From CAYNWK01 sp964400875 (GTDB lineage Bacteria; Chloroflexota; Anaerolineae; Anaerolineales; UBA4823), in the NCBI GenBank assembly GCA_964400875.1, contig CAYNWK010000054.1, forward strand, positions 1-26,190: a stretch of DNA of 26,190 nt, given 5' to 3'. Below, piece after piece: positions 7,129 to 14,610 of this stretch (positions are counted from its first letter, which is position 1; every line of letters begins with the position of its first letter). The notes under the pieces were generated by a model. The model ran no database searches and was not told the origin of the DNA. It saw only the letters and a program-made list of their open reading frames with translations. Both the position numbers and the translations under genes were made by a program.

Positions 7129-7141
7129 TTACAGTATGTCA
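7101..7141. promoter_or_regulatory. Large inverted repeat, probable TetR operator
   Basis: Arms of 16 bases (7101-7116 and 7126-7141) are perfect reverse complements around a nine-base centre. The repeat covers most of the -35 box, the whole -10 box and the start codon of tetR. Binding would block the tetR promoter (autorepression) and could affect the divergent nitroreductase gene. Confidence 0.75.
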
Positions 7142-7726
7142 AGTGGTGACCCGGAAACTCGAAAACGTATCTTAGAAGCCACCCGCGAGCTGGTCGAACA
7201 CAGCCGAGGCAAGGCTGTGCGCATGGAAGATATCGCCCGGCGGGCAGGGGTATCCCGCCAGGCCCTTTATCTGCACTTCGGTTCGCGAATGGATTTGATG
7301 GTGGCGACCGTCCAGCACGTGGACGAAGCCGGCGGCTTCTTTGATCGGACGCGGCACGTGCGCGAAGCGGAAAACGGCGTGGCCGCGCTGAACCTCTTCG
7401 TTGCGTTCTGGGCAGATTACGTACCCGGCGTCTTCGGATTGGCGAAGATACTGCTGGCGACCCGGGAAACCGACCCGGCGGCCGCCGCAGCCTGGGCCGA
7501 CCGCACCAACGGGTTGTGGAATATCTTCCATTACCTGACGAAGTGGATCGAGCGGGATGGGATGCTGGCCTCCCAATGGACACCCGAAACGGCAGCTGAT
7601 ATGGTGTGGACATTGATTTCGGTTCAGTCCTGGGAGAGTCTCGTTATCGAGAGAGGCTGGTCACAGGAGGAATACGTCGAGCGGATCCAGGAAACCCTGC
7701 GCCGCGTATTGATCAGGGCCGATTAG
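7136..7726 (+). CDS. TetR/AcrR family transcriptional regulator
   Basis: A 196-residue repressor-type regulator. The DNA-binding domain is at about residues 8-55: helix RKRILEATRELVEH, then MEDIARRAGVSRQALYLHFGSR (30-51), the standard TetR recognition helix. The remainder is the variable ligand-binding and dimer domain. The ATG at 7136 lies inside the operator-like inverted repeat and just after a consensus promoter, which supports both this start and autorepression. The ligand is unknown. The divergent nitroreductase gene is the likely target; the downstream sulfotransferase-like gene has its own -10 box and different base composition. Confidence 0.85.
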   Translation: MSSGDPETRKRILEATRELVEHSRGKAVRMEDIARRAGVSRQALYLHFGSRMDLMVATVQHVDEAGGFFDRTRHVREAENGVAALNLFVAFWADYVPGVFGLAKILLATRETDPAAAAAWADRTNGLWNIFHYLTKWIERDGMLASQWTPETAADMVWTLISVQSWESLVIERGWSQEEYVERIQETLRRVLIRAD

Positions 7727-7739
7727 ATGCACCGTGACC

Positions 7740-7745
7740 TATAAT
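7740..7745 (+). promoter_or_regulatory. -10 box of leaderless sulfotransferase-like gene
   Basis: A perfect TATAAT ends five bases before the ATG at 7751, and no ribosome binding site is present. Transcription would begin at or next to the start codon. Confidence 0.6.
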
Positions 7746-7750
7746 CGAAT

Positions 7751-8872
7751 ATGAGCGACAAGGTCCTGGTTACCGGCTCAGGCGATCTAAAGGTCACGAG
7801 AAATGTCTATAGAATTGTCGTTAACTTATCGCACGATCAAATCGTCCGTGAAATTCATCAGCGACCAGGCCTTATTCCCATCGACATAGACGAAGATAAA
7901 CATAAGTTAGTCTGGTTCGACGTCGGCGACCATCATCTGGCCGAGAGCTACTTTTTCATCTCAACAAAGTCGCTGATTTCGAGCCAAGAAAAACCCATCC
8001 TTTTTGCCACGGAATTAAATACACTTGAGTCTGACGAAATTTTGGCAGACTTTGTCTACCCGACCGGTTTTATCTTTCATATGGGCAGATGCGGCTCGAC
8101 GGTGCTATCCAAAGCGCTGGCCCGGTCGCCGCATGATCTCGTGATCAGTGAAGCCCCGCCGCATTACCTGATTTGGAAATTCTTGCAGGGGGATTGGCTC
8201 AAGCCGCTTGATTACAGTCAGGAGAATTTCACGATTTACAGGAATCTCATACTGGCGATGGGCCGCAGGCGATTATCAGACCAGTTGGCCCACTTCATCA
8301 AATACACTACGTATAACATCCTGCTAATCGAATTCATCCACGCTGTTTTTCCTGACGTACCCTGCCTCTTCCTGTATCGCGACCCAGCAGAAGTGATGGT
8401 GTCCTATCTCAGGAAAGGTACGGGCTGGTTCAGATTCAAAAACGCAGAGCTCGGAGCCTTTACGACGGGTTGCTCCATCGAAGAAACCAGGGCGATGAAC
8501 CAAATGGCTTTCATCGAAAAATTCTTAATCCGGTTCATCTCAGCAGCTTTGAATGCCTCTGTTGAAGATTTGCATTTCCTCAACTACGATCAACTCACCC
8601 CGCGAAATTTTGAAGCAATTCTGAACGTTTTTAACTACACCATATCTCCCGATCAAGTGGCTTTAATGCGGAGGCAATTCAACTTCTATTCCAGAGACGA
8701 CAGCGATAACACCCTGTTCGTCCCAGACAAAGACGCCAAACAAAGCGAGATCACAACCGAGATTAGAGGCTGCGTTGAAGAAGAGCTTACCAGCTTGTAC
8801 GATCAACTAGAACGGTCTGAAAAGAACCTGGCGAGTATTTGGGAACAGCGATACCGAGGAGCCCAGTTCTAG
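7751..8872 (+). CDS. Sulfotransferase-like protein
   Basis: A 373-residue protein with the PAPS-binding marks of sulfotransferases. The 5'-phosphosulfate loop is GFIFHMGRCGSTVLSKAL (106-123), and the 3'-phosphate motif is LFLYRDPAEVMVSYL (206-220), with the typical Arg210 and Ser218. A domain of about 100 residues of unknown role precedes the loop. The family moves sulfate from PAPS to a hydroxyl or amine; the acceptor is unknown. No signal peptide or membrane segment is obvious. Base composition is clearly more A/T-rich than the genes on either side, and codon choice is looser (many AAA, ATT, TTA), which suggests horizontal gain. It is transcribed alone and converges on the SWIM gene. Confidence 0.7.
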   Translation: MSDKVLVTGSGDLKVTRNVYRIVVNLSHDQIVREIHQRPGLIPIDIDEDKHKLVWFDVGDHHLAESYFFISTKSLISSQEKPILFATELNTLESDEILADFVYPTGFIFHMGRCGSTVLSKALARSPHDLVISEAPPHYLIWKFLQGDWLKPLDYSQENFTIYRNLILAMGRRRLSDQLAHFIKYTTYNILLIEFIHAVFPDVPCLFLYRDPAEVMVSYLRKGTGWFRFKNAELGAFTTGCSIEETRAMNQMAFIEKFLIRFISAALNASVEDLHFLNYDQLTPRNFEAILNVFNYTISPDQVALMRRQFNFYSRDDSDNTLFVPDKDAKQSEITTEIRGCVEEELTSLYDQLERSEKNLASIWEQRYRGAQF

Positions 8873-8924
8873 GTCTGCCAATTTACTCACTGGGCGTCCT
8901 CCCAAGAGGCGTGAATGAAACGAA

Positions 8925-8940
8925 CCCCTGGATCCAGGGG
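8925..8940. terminator. Perfect 16-bp palindrome between convergent genes
   Basis: CCCCTGGATCCAGGGG is a perfect palindrome located between the ends of the convergent sulfotransferase-like and SWIM genes. As RNA it folds to a six-base GC-rich stem with a GATC loop in either direction. There is no T-tract on either side, so a bidirectional terminator role is only likely. Confidence 0.35.
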
Positions 8941-8980
8941 CTCGCATGGGTTACATACTTTTCGATCTGTACAGCAGGCG

Positions 8981-9241
8981 CTACTCCGCCAGAGGGGGCC
9001 CTCCGACCACCGGGGTCGGGATCATGTCTTCCAGGATTATCTCAAGGGCCATGGTGTGGCTGCAACGGCCGCGGGTTATAAAGAAGTCGCAGTCACATTC
9101 AAATTCTCCATCATGGAAACGGACGGTATGGGGGTTGTTGGCACCATCAAAGGTAACCGCAAACGATTCAAAGCGGATACGTTCGCGTTCTTCAGCGTAG
9201 CGTTTCGCTTTTTCGATCTTACCGATCAACCCATAATCCAT
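8981..9241 (-). CDS. Small SWIM zinc-finger protein
   Basis: This 86-residue protein holds a complete SWIM motif, C49-x-C51-x8-C60-x-H62, within FECDCDFFITRGRCSHTMALE. The domain binds zinc and is found in proteins that contact DNA or other proteins; here it is nearly the whole protein. The start is supported by AAAAAGGAGAG about nine bases upstream on the minus strand. The plus-strand reading frames over the same bases show no family signature. A promoter, a 13-codon ORF and a strong terminator lie upstream in the same direction and may regulate this gene. Partner and function are unknown. Confidence 0.8.
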   Translation of the reverse strand: MDYGLIGKIEKAKRYAEERERIRFESFAVTFDGANNPHTVRFHDGEFECDCDFFITRGRCSHTMALEIILEDMIPTPVVGGPPLAE

Positions 9242-9344
9242 TTTATTTACTCTCCTTTTTTAGTGGATTGCAATTATCGAATAACGCTAACCCGCTATGA
9301 GGGGTTTCTCATCCCAAGATAGCCAAAGAGGACGCTTGTAAATG

Positions 9345-9390
9345 GTCAGAAAAAATAAAAAAGGCTCGCGGGAAGACACGCGTGCCTTTC
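9345..9390 (-). terminator. Rho-independent terminator (minus strand)
   Basis: Read on the minus strand, AAAGGC-A-CGCG pairs with CGCG-A-GCCTTT around an eight-base loop, followed by a run TTTTTATTTTTT. It begins directly after the stop codon of the 13-codon ORF and about 100 bases before the SWIM gene. Confidence 0.8.
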
Positions 9391-9431
9391 TATCCCCAAC
9401 CGGAAATATTCCTTTGTTGCTCCTCTCGCAT
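9390..9431 (-). CDS. Possible 13-residue leader peptide or small protein
   Basis: ATG (9429-9431) opens a 13-codon frame reading MREEQQRNISGWG and stops at 9390. An AGGAGGA (9441-9447) lies about 10 bases upstream, slightly far but usable. It follows a consensus promoter and is followed at once by a strong terminator. It could be a leader peptide of an attenuator for the SWIM gene, a small protein, or a chance frame inside a small RNA of about 110 bases. Confidence 0.4.
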   Translation of the reverse strand: MREEQQRNISGWG

Positions 9432-9460
9432 ATTTCCTGATCCTCCTATATTCTGTAATC

Positions 9461-9489
9461 AGTATAAGCCGACTCAAGAGGAAAGTCAA
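9461..9489 (-). promoter_or_regulatory. Sigma-70 type promoter on minus strand
   Basis: On the minus strand TTGACT (9484-9489) and TATACT (9461-9466) are separated by exactly 17 bases. Transcription should begin near 9454, just ahead of an AGGAGGA site. Confidence 0.65.
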
Positions 9490-9544
9490 CAGAGCGCGTG
9501 GGTGATTTAGATTCTTTTAAGGCTTGCGCCCCTGGGGGAGCCGA

Positions 9545-9579
9545 GGTGAGCTGGTCGAACGGCGTTCAACCAGCTCACC
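9545..9579 (-). terminator. 16-bp stem hairpin after the YvlD-like gene
   Basis: Arms 9545-9560 and 9564-9579 pair along 16 bases with a three-base loop. The single mismatch is a G-T wobble only on the minus strand, which fits minus-strand RNA. It starts 10 bases after the stop codon of the membrane protein gene. It lacks a T-tract, so it may act as a 3' end stabiliser rather than a classic terminator. Confidence 0.55.
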
Positions 9580-9588
9580 AACCCAAGG

Positions 9589-9963
9589 TCAATTCTTCTT
9601 CAATTCATCTTTGAGGATCATGCTCAGCACGATGCTCACCAGGCTGACCACCACGCCGCCGAGCAGCGCAGCCCAGAAGTTATCCACGGTGAAGCCGACG
9701 CCAAAAGCATTGCCGATCAATCCGGACAGGTAAAAGAGCAGGGTGTTGATCAGCAGCGTGAACAGCCCCAAGGTGAGAATAATCAACGGGCAGGTCAAGA
9801 TGGTCAGCAAGGGGCGCAGCAAGGCGTTGACCAGGCCGAAGATCAGGGCCAGCCAGATAAACGAGAGCCAGTTGGGGTTTTGGGCTACGACACCGGGCAC
9901 AAGGTAGATGGCGGCGTAGAGCGCCACCGTGTTGATCGCCCAGCGAATAATGAAACGATTCAT
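9589..9963 (-). CDS. YvlD/phage holin 4-like membrane protein
   Basis: A 124-residue integral membrane protein with about four hydrophobic helices: NTVALYAAIYLVPGVV, then LIFGLVNALLRPLLTILTCP, LIILTLGLFTLLINTLLFYL, and a last helix around LLGGVVVSLVSIVLSMIL. The NALLRPLLTILTCPLIILTLGLF block is the hallmark of the YvlD family (Pfam Phage_holin_4_2, PF04020), whose role is unclear; some members are linked to envelope stress. I place the start at ATG 9961-9963 because AAAGGAG lies eight bases upstream; a frame opening at 10035 has no such site. A strong hairpin follows the stop. The 97 bases to endonuclease V suggest separate or loose coupling to the operon upstream. Confidence 0.8.
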   Translation of the reverse strand: MNRFIIRWAINTVALYAAIYLVPGVVAQNPNWLSFIWLALIFGLVNALLRPLLTILTCPLIILTLGLFTLLINTLLFYLSGLIGNAFGVGFTVDNFWAALLGGVVVSLVSIVLSMILKDELKKN

Positions 9964-10060
9964 CAGCGTTCTCCTTTCAGAATAAGACTTACTCGGTTGG
10001 GGGAGGGCGAAACCATCCCAAATTCCCCAAATCAATTCCCGAACTGCACAACTTCTACAG

Positions 10061-10735
10061 CTATCTCTTCTTTTCTAGCGCGGCCAGGCGGTCGGCGCGG
10101 CGGGTAGGCTCCGGCAGGCGATAGCCGCCGCTGCAGTCTAAGACCAGGCGGACGGCGGTGGGCAGGTTGATGCGGTGCCCGACGGAAACGTACACAGGGC
10201 GGACGTTGCTGCGGGTGTGCACGGCCATGCCGATTACCTCTCCATCATCGAGCAGTTCGGCAGTGCTGCCCGCCTCCACCTCCAGCGGAGCGTGTTTTCC
10301 GACCAGCACAGACTTAGCGCAACCGATGGCCGGTATGTCGAGCAGCACTCCCAGGTGGCAGGCCAGGCCCAACCGCCGCGGGTGCGCCAGTCCATGACCG
10401 TCTACTATTAATACGTCGGGAAGCCGGTCGAGTCGCGCCAGAGCCGCCAGGATTCCGGGAGCTTCCCGGAAAGACAGCAGCCCGGGGATGTAGGGGAAGT
10501 TAAGTGGTTCGTGCGTGGCAGCCTGTTGCCGGGTTTCGAGCGTTTCAAGGTCCAGGACCACCGCGGCGGCGACGATGCTCTCCCGGGTAAAAGCGGCGTC
10601 CACCCCGCCTACGGTCTGTAGCTGCTCCAGGGGCAGGGCTCGGACCATGACCTTTTCACGCAGCGTTTGCTGGATCCGGCGCGCCTCCGCCGGCGATAGA
10701 TCCCACGGATGAGCGTGATGAAGCGATAAGGCCAT
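10061..10735 (-). CDS. nfi: Endonuclease V (deoxyinosine 3' endonuclease)
   Basis: Repair nuclease that cuts DNA at the second phosphodiester bond 3' of deoxyinosine formed by adenine deamination; some members act on inosine RNA. The active-site set is complete: D46 in VGGVDAAF, E91 in YIPGLLSFRE, D112 and H118 in VDGHGLAHPRRLGLACHLG. Y82 is the expected wedge tyrosine. The 224-residue length is normal. Its ATG comes one base after the stop of the upstream ABC permease, so it appears to be translated as the last part of the transporter operon, although no functional link is evident. Confidence 0.95.
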   Translation of the reverse strand: MALSLHHAHPWDLSPAEARRIQQTLREKVMVRALPLEQLQTVGGVDAAFTRESIVAAAVVLDLETLETRQQAATHEPLNFPYIPGLLSFREAPGILAALARLDRLPDVLIVDGHGLAHPRRLGLACHLGVLLDIPAIGCAKSVLVGKHAPLEVEAGSTAELLDDGEVIGMAVHTRSNVRPVYVSVGHRINLPTAVRLVLDCSGGYRLPEPTRRADRLAALEKKR

Positions 10736-10736
10736 G

Positions 10737-11588
10737 TCAATACGTGGAGAGACCGCCCGAATGCCGGGCCTGGTCCTCCGCCAGCCGGTAGAGCCAATAA
10801 CCCAGCAGCGGCATGAGCAGCCCGAAAACGGTTACGACGACGATCTCGACCTCGATCGAGGCCAGTTCGGGAAAGCCCGGCGGGTAGCCCATCAACGTGG
10901 AGCGAAAGGCGTCCACGGCGTACGCCAGGGGAATCACCCGGGAGACCGCCCGCAGCACGGCAGGCAGCGCGCTAAAGGGGAAGAAATTGGCGCATACGAC
11001 CAGGAAGGCGAACTGGAGCAGATTGGCCATAGTCTCGGCGGTGCCCTTAATTCGCAAGGTGAGCGCGGCAAAGGCGAAACCGATCCCGAAGGTGCCCGAC
11101 AGGCTCATGACCAGCAGATAAAGCCCCAGGCCGGGGTTCTCGAAAGGCAGCCGGCCGATCATGAAGGCCATCAGCGCGGCCCCGGCAATGCTGACCAGAC
11201 CGGTCCACAGCAGGGTATTGGTGACGCGGGCAACCAGGCTGGCGAACTTACTGGCCGGGCTGAGGTAGAGCTGCTCCAGGGTGCCCTGCAGCTGTTCGTT
11301 GCGCACATTGTAGCCGATAGCCCACAAAGTATCGCTGAGGAAGAGGAACAATATGAAGCCGTATACGGCGACCCCGGCGGCCGCGCTGCTGAAGCCGGCG
11401 TCTACCTGCGTTCCCGTTGCGGATTCGCGCGGGAAAAAAGTGCTGCCGCCCAGGGTGAAGATCGCCACGATCAGGAAGACCTGCCCAAAGGAAGCCACAA
11501 AATTCACCGGATAGCGCGCCATGACGATCAGCTCTTTGCGCGCCATGGCCCAGAAGGCGTTCAGGTAGTTACGCGCAGCGCTGCCCAT
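10737..11588 (-). CDS. ABC-2 type transporter permease (second subunit)
   Basis: A 283-residue permease with about six membrane helices, the last part ending GLLMPLLGYWLYRLAED. The stretch RNEQLQGTLEQLYLSPAS (120s) is the cytoplasmic coupling segment typical of ABC-2 permeases, and SRVIPLAYAVDAFRSTLMGYPP is the conserved region before the last helix. It likely pairs with the permease encoded just upstream (gap 9 bases) and the ATPase before it to form a heteromeric exporter. Start chosen at the first ATG, with GAGG about eight bases upstream. Substrate unknown. Confidence 0.85.
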   Translation of the reverse strand: MGSAARNYLNAFWAMARKELIVMARYPVNFVASFGQVFLIVAIFTLGGSTFFPRESATGTQVDAGFSSAAAGVAVYGFILFLFLSDTLWAIGYNVRNEQLQGTLEQLYLSPASKFASLVARVTNTLLWTGLVSIAGAALMAFMIGRLPFENPGLGLYLLVMSLSGTFGIGFAFAALTLRIKGTAETMANLLQFAFLVVCANFFPFSALPAVLRAVSRVIPLAYAVDAFRSTLMGYPPGFPELASIEVEIVVVTVFGLLMPLLGYWLYRLAEDQARHSGGLSTY

Positions 11589-11597
11589 AGACCGGCC

Positions 11598-12446
11598 TCA
11601 AAACTGACCGACGCCCTCGTTGCGCCGCAGATTGAGCTCCACCCGGCTGAACAACCAGTAACCGAAGAAAGGAGCGACCAGCAGGAAAACCCACAAGACG
11701 GCGAAGTCGAAGTACCACTCGCCAAAGAAGTAGCCAACCCCCAATAAGGAAGCGCGCACGCCGTTGGTCATCCAGGTCGGCGGGAAAAGCAAGGCCGCCG
11801 CTCTGAACACCGGGGGGAAAAAGGCGATCGGGAAAAAGACGCCCATCAAGAAGCTCACCCCCCACTGCATCACGTTGATCAGCGAATTGGCCTCTTTGAC
11901 CTTCAGGATCACCGCGCCGAAGAGCAGGGTCATGCTGTAAAGCGGGACCAGACCCACCAGGATGAATAGAAATGCGATCAGGATATCGCCCTGAAAGGGG
12001 TTCACCCCCAGGATCGCGGAACCCAACAAATAAGCAACCACCGACGACAACACGCCGCGCAGGCAGCTGTACACTGCGGTGCCAGCTGCCACCCAAATGC
12101 GGTGGGTCGGGGTAAGGTAGAGCGCTTCCAGGGTGCCGGTCTCCTGCTCCCAACGCAGCCAGTTAGCGATATGCCAGAAGGCGTAGGAGACGATGGTGAA
12201 GGCGCTAGAGCCGATCAGCATGTATGCGACGTAGTTGTCGGTGCCGGTGTTCTGTTTGAAGACCTCCCCGGCGGAAGGGCCGGCGGTCGCCCGGCCGAGC
12301 AAGATGGGCATCGCTGCGAAAACAATGGGGATGACGATGTCCACGACGAGCTGGCCCGGGTAGCGGCTGATGTTAATCAGGCGCATGCGGGCGCTGGCCA
12401 GGACGATCGACGGGTATTTACGCCAGGCGGGAGAGAAAATCGTCAT
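11598..12446 (-). CDS. ABC-2 type transporter permease (first subunit)
   Basis: A 282-residue permease with about six hydrophobic segments. RWEQETGTLEALYLTPTHR is the ABC-2 coupling segment, equivalent to the one in the neighbouring permease, and ALLFPPTWMTNGVRASLLGVG is the usual late motif. The two permeases share the same plan and probably come from an old duplication. The ATG lies two bases after the ATPase stop, which implies translational coupling. Together they fit a drug, lipid or polysaccharide exporter; none can be preferred from sequence. Confidence 0.85.
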   Translation of the reverse strand: MTIFSPAWRKYPSIVLASARMRLINISRYPGQLVVDIVIPIVFAAMPILLGRATAGPSAGEVFKQNTGTDNYVAYMLIGSSAFTIVSYAFWHIANWLRWEQETGTLEALYLTPTHRIWVAAGTAVYSCLRGVLSSVVAYLLGSAILGVNPFQGDILIAFLFILVGLVPLYSMTLLFGAVILKVKEANSLINVMQWGVSFLMGVFFPIAFFPPVFRAAALLFPPTWMTNGVRASLLGVGYFFGEWYFDFAVLWVFLLVAPFFGYWLFSRVELNLRRNEGVGQF

Positions 12447-12448
12447 TT

Positions 12449-13453
12449 TCAGCGCAGCCGGGTGTCCTCTGCCAGGGTGCGGCCGGTCTTGGTGATAAAG
12501 ACGTCCTCCAGGGTGACCTCTTCCGGAGAGATCTTGCGGATCACCGCGCCGGAGCCGGTCAGCGCGTTGATGATCTCGGGTAGGTAGTCGCGCTGGTTAG
12601 CGGTCACAATGGTAAGCAGGTCCCCGCCGTCTTGGGCCGTGCGGGTAGCCGTGCGTACCGCCGGCAAGCCCTGCACGGCGGTGAGCGCCTGGTTGGGGAC
12701 GACGCCTTCTACGCGGGTGACCTGTTCGCGCTGGAGAGAGGCCTTCAATTCCGCCACCGTGCCTAAGGCCAACAGCTCGCCATGATCGATGATCGCCACC
12801 CGGTCGCACAAGGTCTCGGCCTCGGACATGATGTGAGTCGTATAGATCACCGTCTTGCCCGCAGCGTTCAGGTCGCGAACGATGGCGCGCAGCTCGCTGG
12901 CCGACGGCACATCCAAGGTATTGGTCGGCTCGTCCAGCACCAACAAGGGAGCATCATTGACCAGGGCTTTGCCGAACGCCAGCTTCATCTTCTGCCCAGA
13001 GGAATACGTCTCGACGGTGCGATCGGCAATATCGTCCAGCTCCAGCAAGGTGAGGATCTGCTGCGCTCGGCGGCGGCGTTCGGGCGGGGGCAAGTGGTAC
13101 AAGGCGCCGAAATATTCCAGGTTCTCGCGCGCAGTCAGCTTCCAGTACAGGCCGCGCTCGCCCATCAACATACAACCAACGGTGGCGCGTACTTGGTTTT
13201 CCTGTCGCTGGACGTGATAATCATTTACCCAAACATCCCCCGAACTGGGCAGCAGTAAAGTGGTCAGGATCTTGATTAACGTGGTCTTGCCGGCGCCATT
13301 CGGTCCGAGCAGCCCGAAGATCTCCCCCGGTTCGACCTGCAGAGATACGGCTTTTAGCGCCTCGACGCTGCTCTTCTTCGAGCGGAAAATGCCCTGGCGC
13401 TGGCGGACGAGGTACTGCTTGGCGAGGTTCTCGATACGGACGGAACCCCTCAC
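12449..13453 (-). CDS. ABC transporter ATP-binding protein
   Basis: A 334-residue ATPase driving the two ABC-2 permeases downstream. Walker A is GPNGAGKTT (50-58), the signature is the variant YSSGQKMKLAFGKAL (150-164) rather than LSGGQ, Walker B is LLVLDEPTNTLD (170-181), and the switch His is H207 in TTHIMSEAETL. A C-terminal extension of about 100 residues matches the DrrA/CcmA-like export group. I place the start at the GTG 13451-13453: its last bases overlap the TGA stop of the acetyltransferase gene (GTGA), and the ABC domain begins at once. The same frame stays open further upstream to 13849, but that part lies inside the acetyltransferase gene and has no domain. Confidence 0.9.
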   Translation of the reverse strand: MRGSVRIENLAKQYLVRQRQGIFRSKKSSVEALKAVSLQVEPGEIFGLLGPNGAGKTTLIKILTTLLLPSSGDVWVNDYHVQRQENQVRATVGCMLMGERGLYWKLTARENLEYFGALYHLPPPERRRRAQQILTLLELDDIADRTVETYSSGQKMKLAFGKALVNDAPLLVLDEPTNTLDVPSASELRAIVRDLNAAGKTVIYTTHIMSEAETLCDRVAIIDHGELLALGTVAELKASLQREQVTRVEGVVPNQALTAVQGLPAVRTATRTAQDGGDLLTIVTANQRDYLPEIINALTGSGAVIRKISPEEVTLEDVFITKTGRTLAEDTRLR

Positions 13454-14439
13454 AGGTTTAGTTCCATCCAAACCAGCGTCTGGTGCAGTTTGAAGCCGAC
13501 CTCTTCCAGTGACTGCGCCCCGCGGCCGGCCGGGTAATCCAGGGAGAAATTGCGCGCTCTCCCGAACACGCGGCAGACGTGCGGCAGCAGCGCCCTGATG
13601 GCGGCGTCTTCGTAGCGCGGGGGCGCTGCCAACCACAGGCTGTCGGTGTAGCGGGAGAGGGACTGCCAGACCATGACGCCCAACAACCGTCCCTGGCTGG
13701 TGGCGGCGAACTGTTTGATCTGGGCGCCGGTGAACAGCCGGTGGAGGATGCCACGCAGCCCGGGGCGCAGCGCGCGGATGTCCAGGGGCAGGTGCCAGGT
13801 AACCACAGGGGGGTACGCGCGCCGCATCCAGATGAGCTGCTCGGGCCAATGCTGGGCGCGGCGTGGGCCGATCTCGACCGGCTCGGCAGCTTCTTCATCC
13901 AAAGCGCTGACCGGCCTCGATCTGCTCCAGTCGGTCTCCCAGGTCGATCGCCGGGCGCGCTCCTCGAAACCGAGCGAGCGATAAAGATGATCCGCCGGCT
14001 GGTTATCGGCGCGCACGTGCAGCCAGGCGGCGTGAGCGCCGCGCTTGCGAATGTGTTCGAGGGCGGTCTCGGTGAGTTGCCGGGCGATGCCGCGCTGGCG
14101 GTAAGCAGGATCGACGGCGACGTTGGCGATCAGAAATAACCGCTTTCCCTGACTGGAAAAGGGGATCAGGCTCAAATTGCCAGCCAGGTATCCGTTCGAC
14201 TCCCAGACGAAACCGGTCAACGGCATGGAAACGCGCCCGGCGACCGTTGCGGCCCAATGCAGGTAGCCCGGGTTGTCCGCGGCGGCGTGCATCTGCTGGA
14301 TATAACGACGCCCTTCGGCGTCCAGGGTGTCGGCAAAACACAGCTCCACCAGGCGCGCGACGTCCCTCAGATCCCGGCGCACGTCAAACGGCCGGATCTC
14401 GTGGGGAGAGGCATGAAAAGAACGGGTGATCGCGGTCAT
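13450..14439 (-). CDS. GNAT-family acetyltransferase with C-terminal extension
   Basis: A protein of about 329 residues. The first half is a GNAT domain with acetyl-CoA motif A, LIANVAVDPAYRQRGIARQLTE (103-124), and the closing DHLYRSLGFEE (150-160). The second half (about 190-329) contains strands and a final YPAGRGAQSLEEVGFKLHQTLVWM that look like a second, weaker GNAT-like domain. The start is uncertain: ATG 14437-14439 gives an N-terminus 12 residues before the domain; an in-frame GTG at 14509-14511 would add 24 residues with no better ribosome site. A minus-strand TAAAAT box (14481-14486) would give a short leader ahead of the ATG. It leads the operon with the ABC exporter; possible roles are modification of the exported compound or self-protection, but that is inference. 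Confidence 0.75.
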   Translation of the reverse strand: MTAITRSFHASPHEIRPFDVRRDLRDVARLVELCFADTLDAEGRRYIQQMHAAADNPGYLHWAATVAGRVSMPLTGFVWESNGYLAGNLSLIPFSSQGKRLFLIANVAVDPAYRQRGIARQLTETALEHIRKRGAHAAWLHVRADNQPADHLYRSLGFEERARRSTWETDWSRSRPVSALDEEAAEPVEIGPRRAQHWPEQLIWMRRAYPPVVTWHLPLDIRALRPGLRGILHRLFTGAQIKQFAATSQGRLLGVMVWQSLSRYTDSLWLAAPPRYEDAAIRALLPHVCRVFGRARNFSLDYPAGRGAQSLEEVGFKLHQTLVWMELNL

Positions 14440-14571
14440 AACGGAAAGAGCTTCGGCAATTTGCCGGACTTCAAGTTCTGATTTTACCGCACTGTATGCG
14501 GCTTTGACCACGGTTTAGGGAAGTGCCTTGGTTGGCGACGCCAGCCAATGCACATGCTCAACCAACTTCAA

Positions 14572-14604
14572 TCGTTAAGAATTCTTCATAATATCTTTAA
14601 ACAA
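14572..14604 (+). promoter_or_regulatory. Three 11-bp direct repeats, candidate OmpR/PhoB-type binding array
   Basis: Units TCGTTAAGAAT (14572), TCTTCATAATA (14583) and TCTTTAAACAA (14594) follow each other with an exact 11-base period, the spacing used by OmpR/PhoB-family dimers. The array ends seven bases before the -10 box of the regulator operon, the typical activator position. It contains the palindrome AAGAATTCTT (14577-14586). Autoregulation by the downstream response regulator is a reasonable inference. Confidence 0.5.
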
Positions 14605-14610
14605 TTTTGT

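Noticed and set aside
8915..9322. Plus-strand frame of 135 codons over the SWIM region
   Set aside because: The minus strand encodes a complete C-x-C/C-x-H SWIM motif with a strong ribosome site; the plus frame has neither.
10734..11747. Plus-strand frame of 337 codons opposite the ABC permease
   Set aside because: Composition is rich in Gln, Glu, Gly and Arg without motif; it is the reverse image of membrane-helix codons.
13454..13849. N-terminal extension of the ABC ATPase
   Set aside because: It lies within the acetyltransferase gene in another frame, has no domain, and the GTG overlapping the acetyltransferase stop gives a normal ATPase N-terminus.
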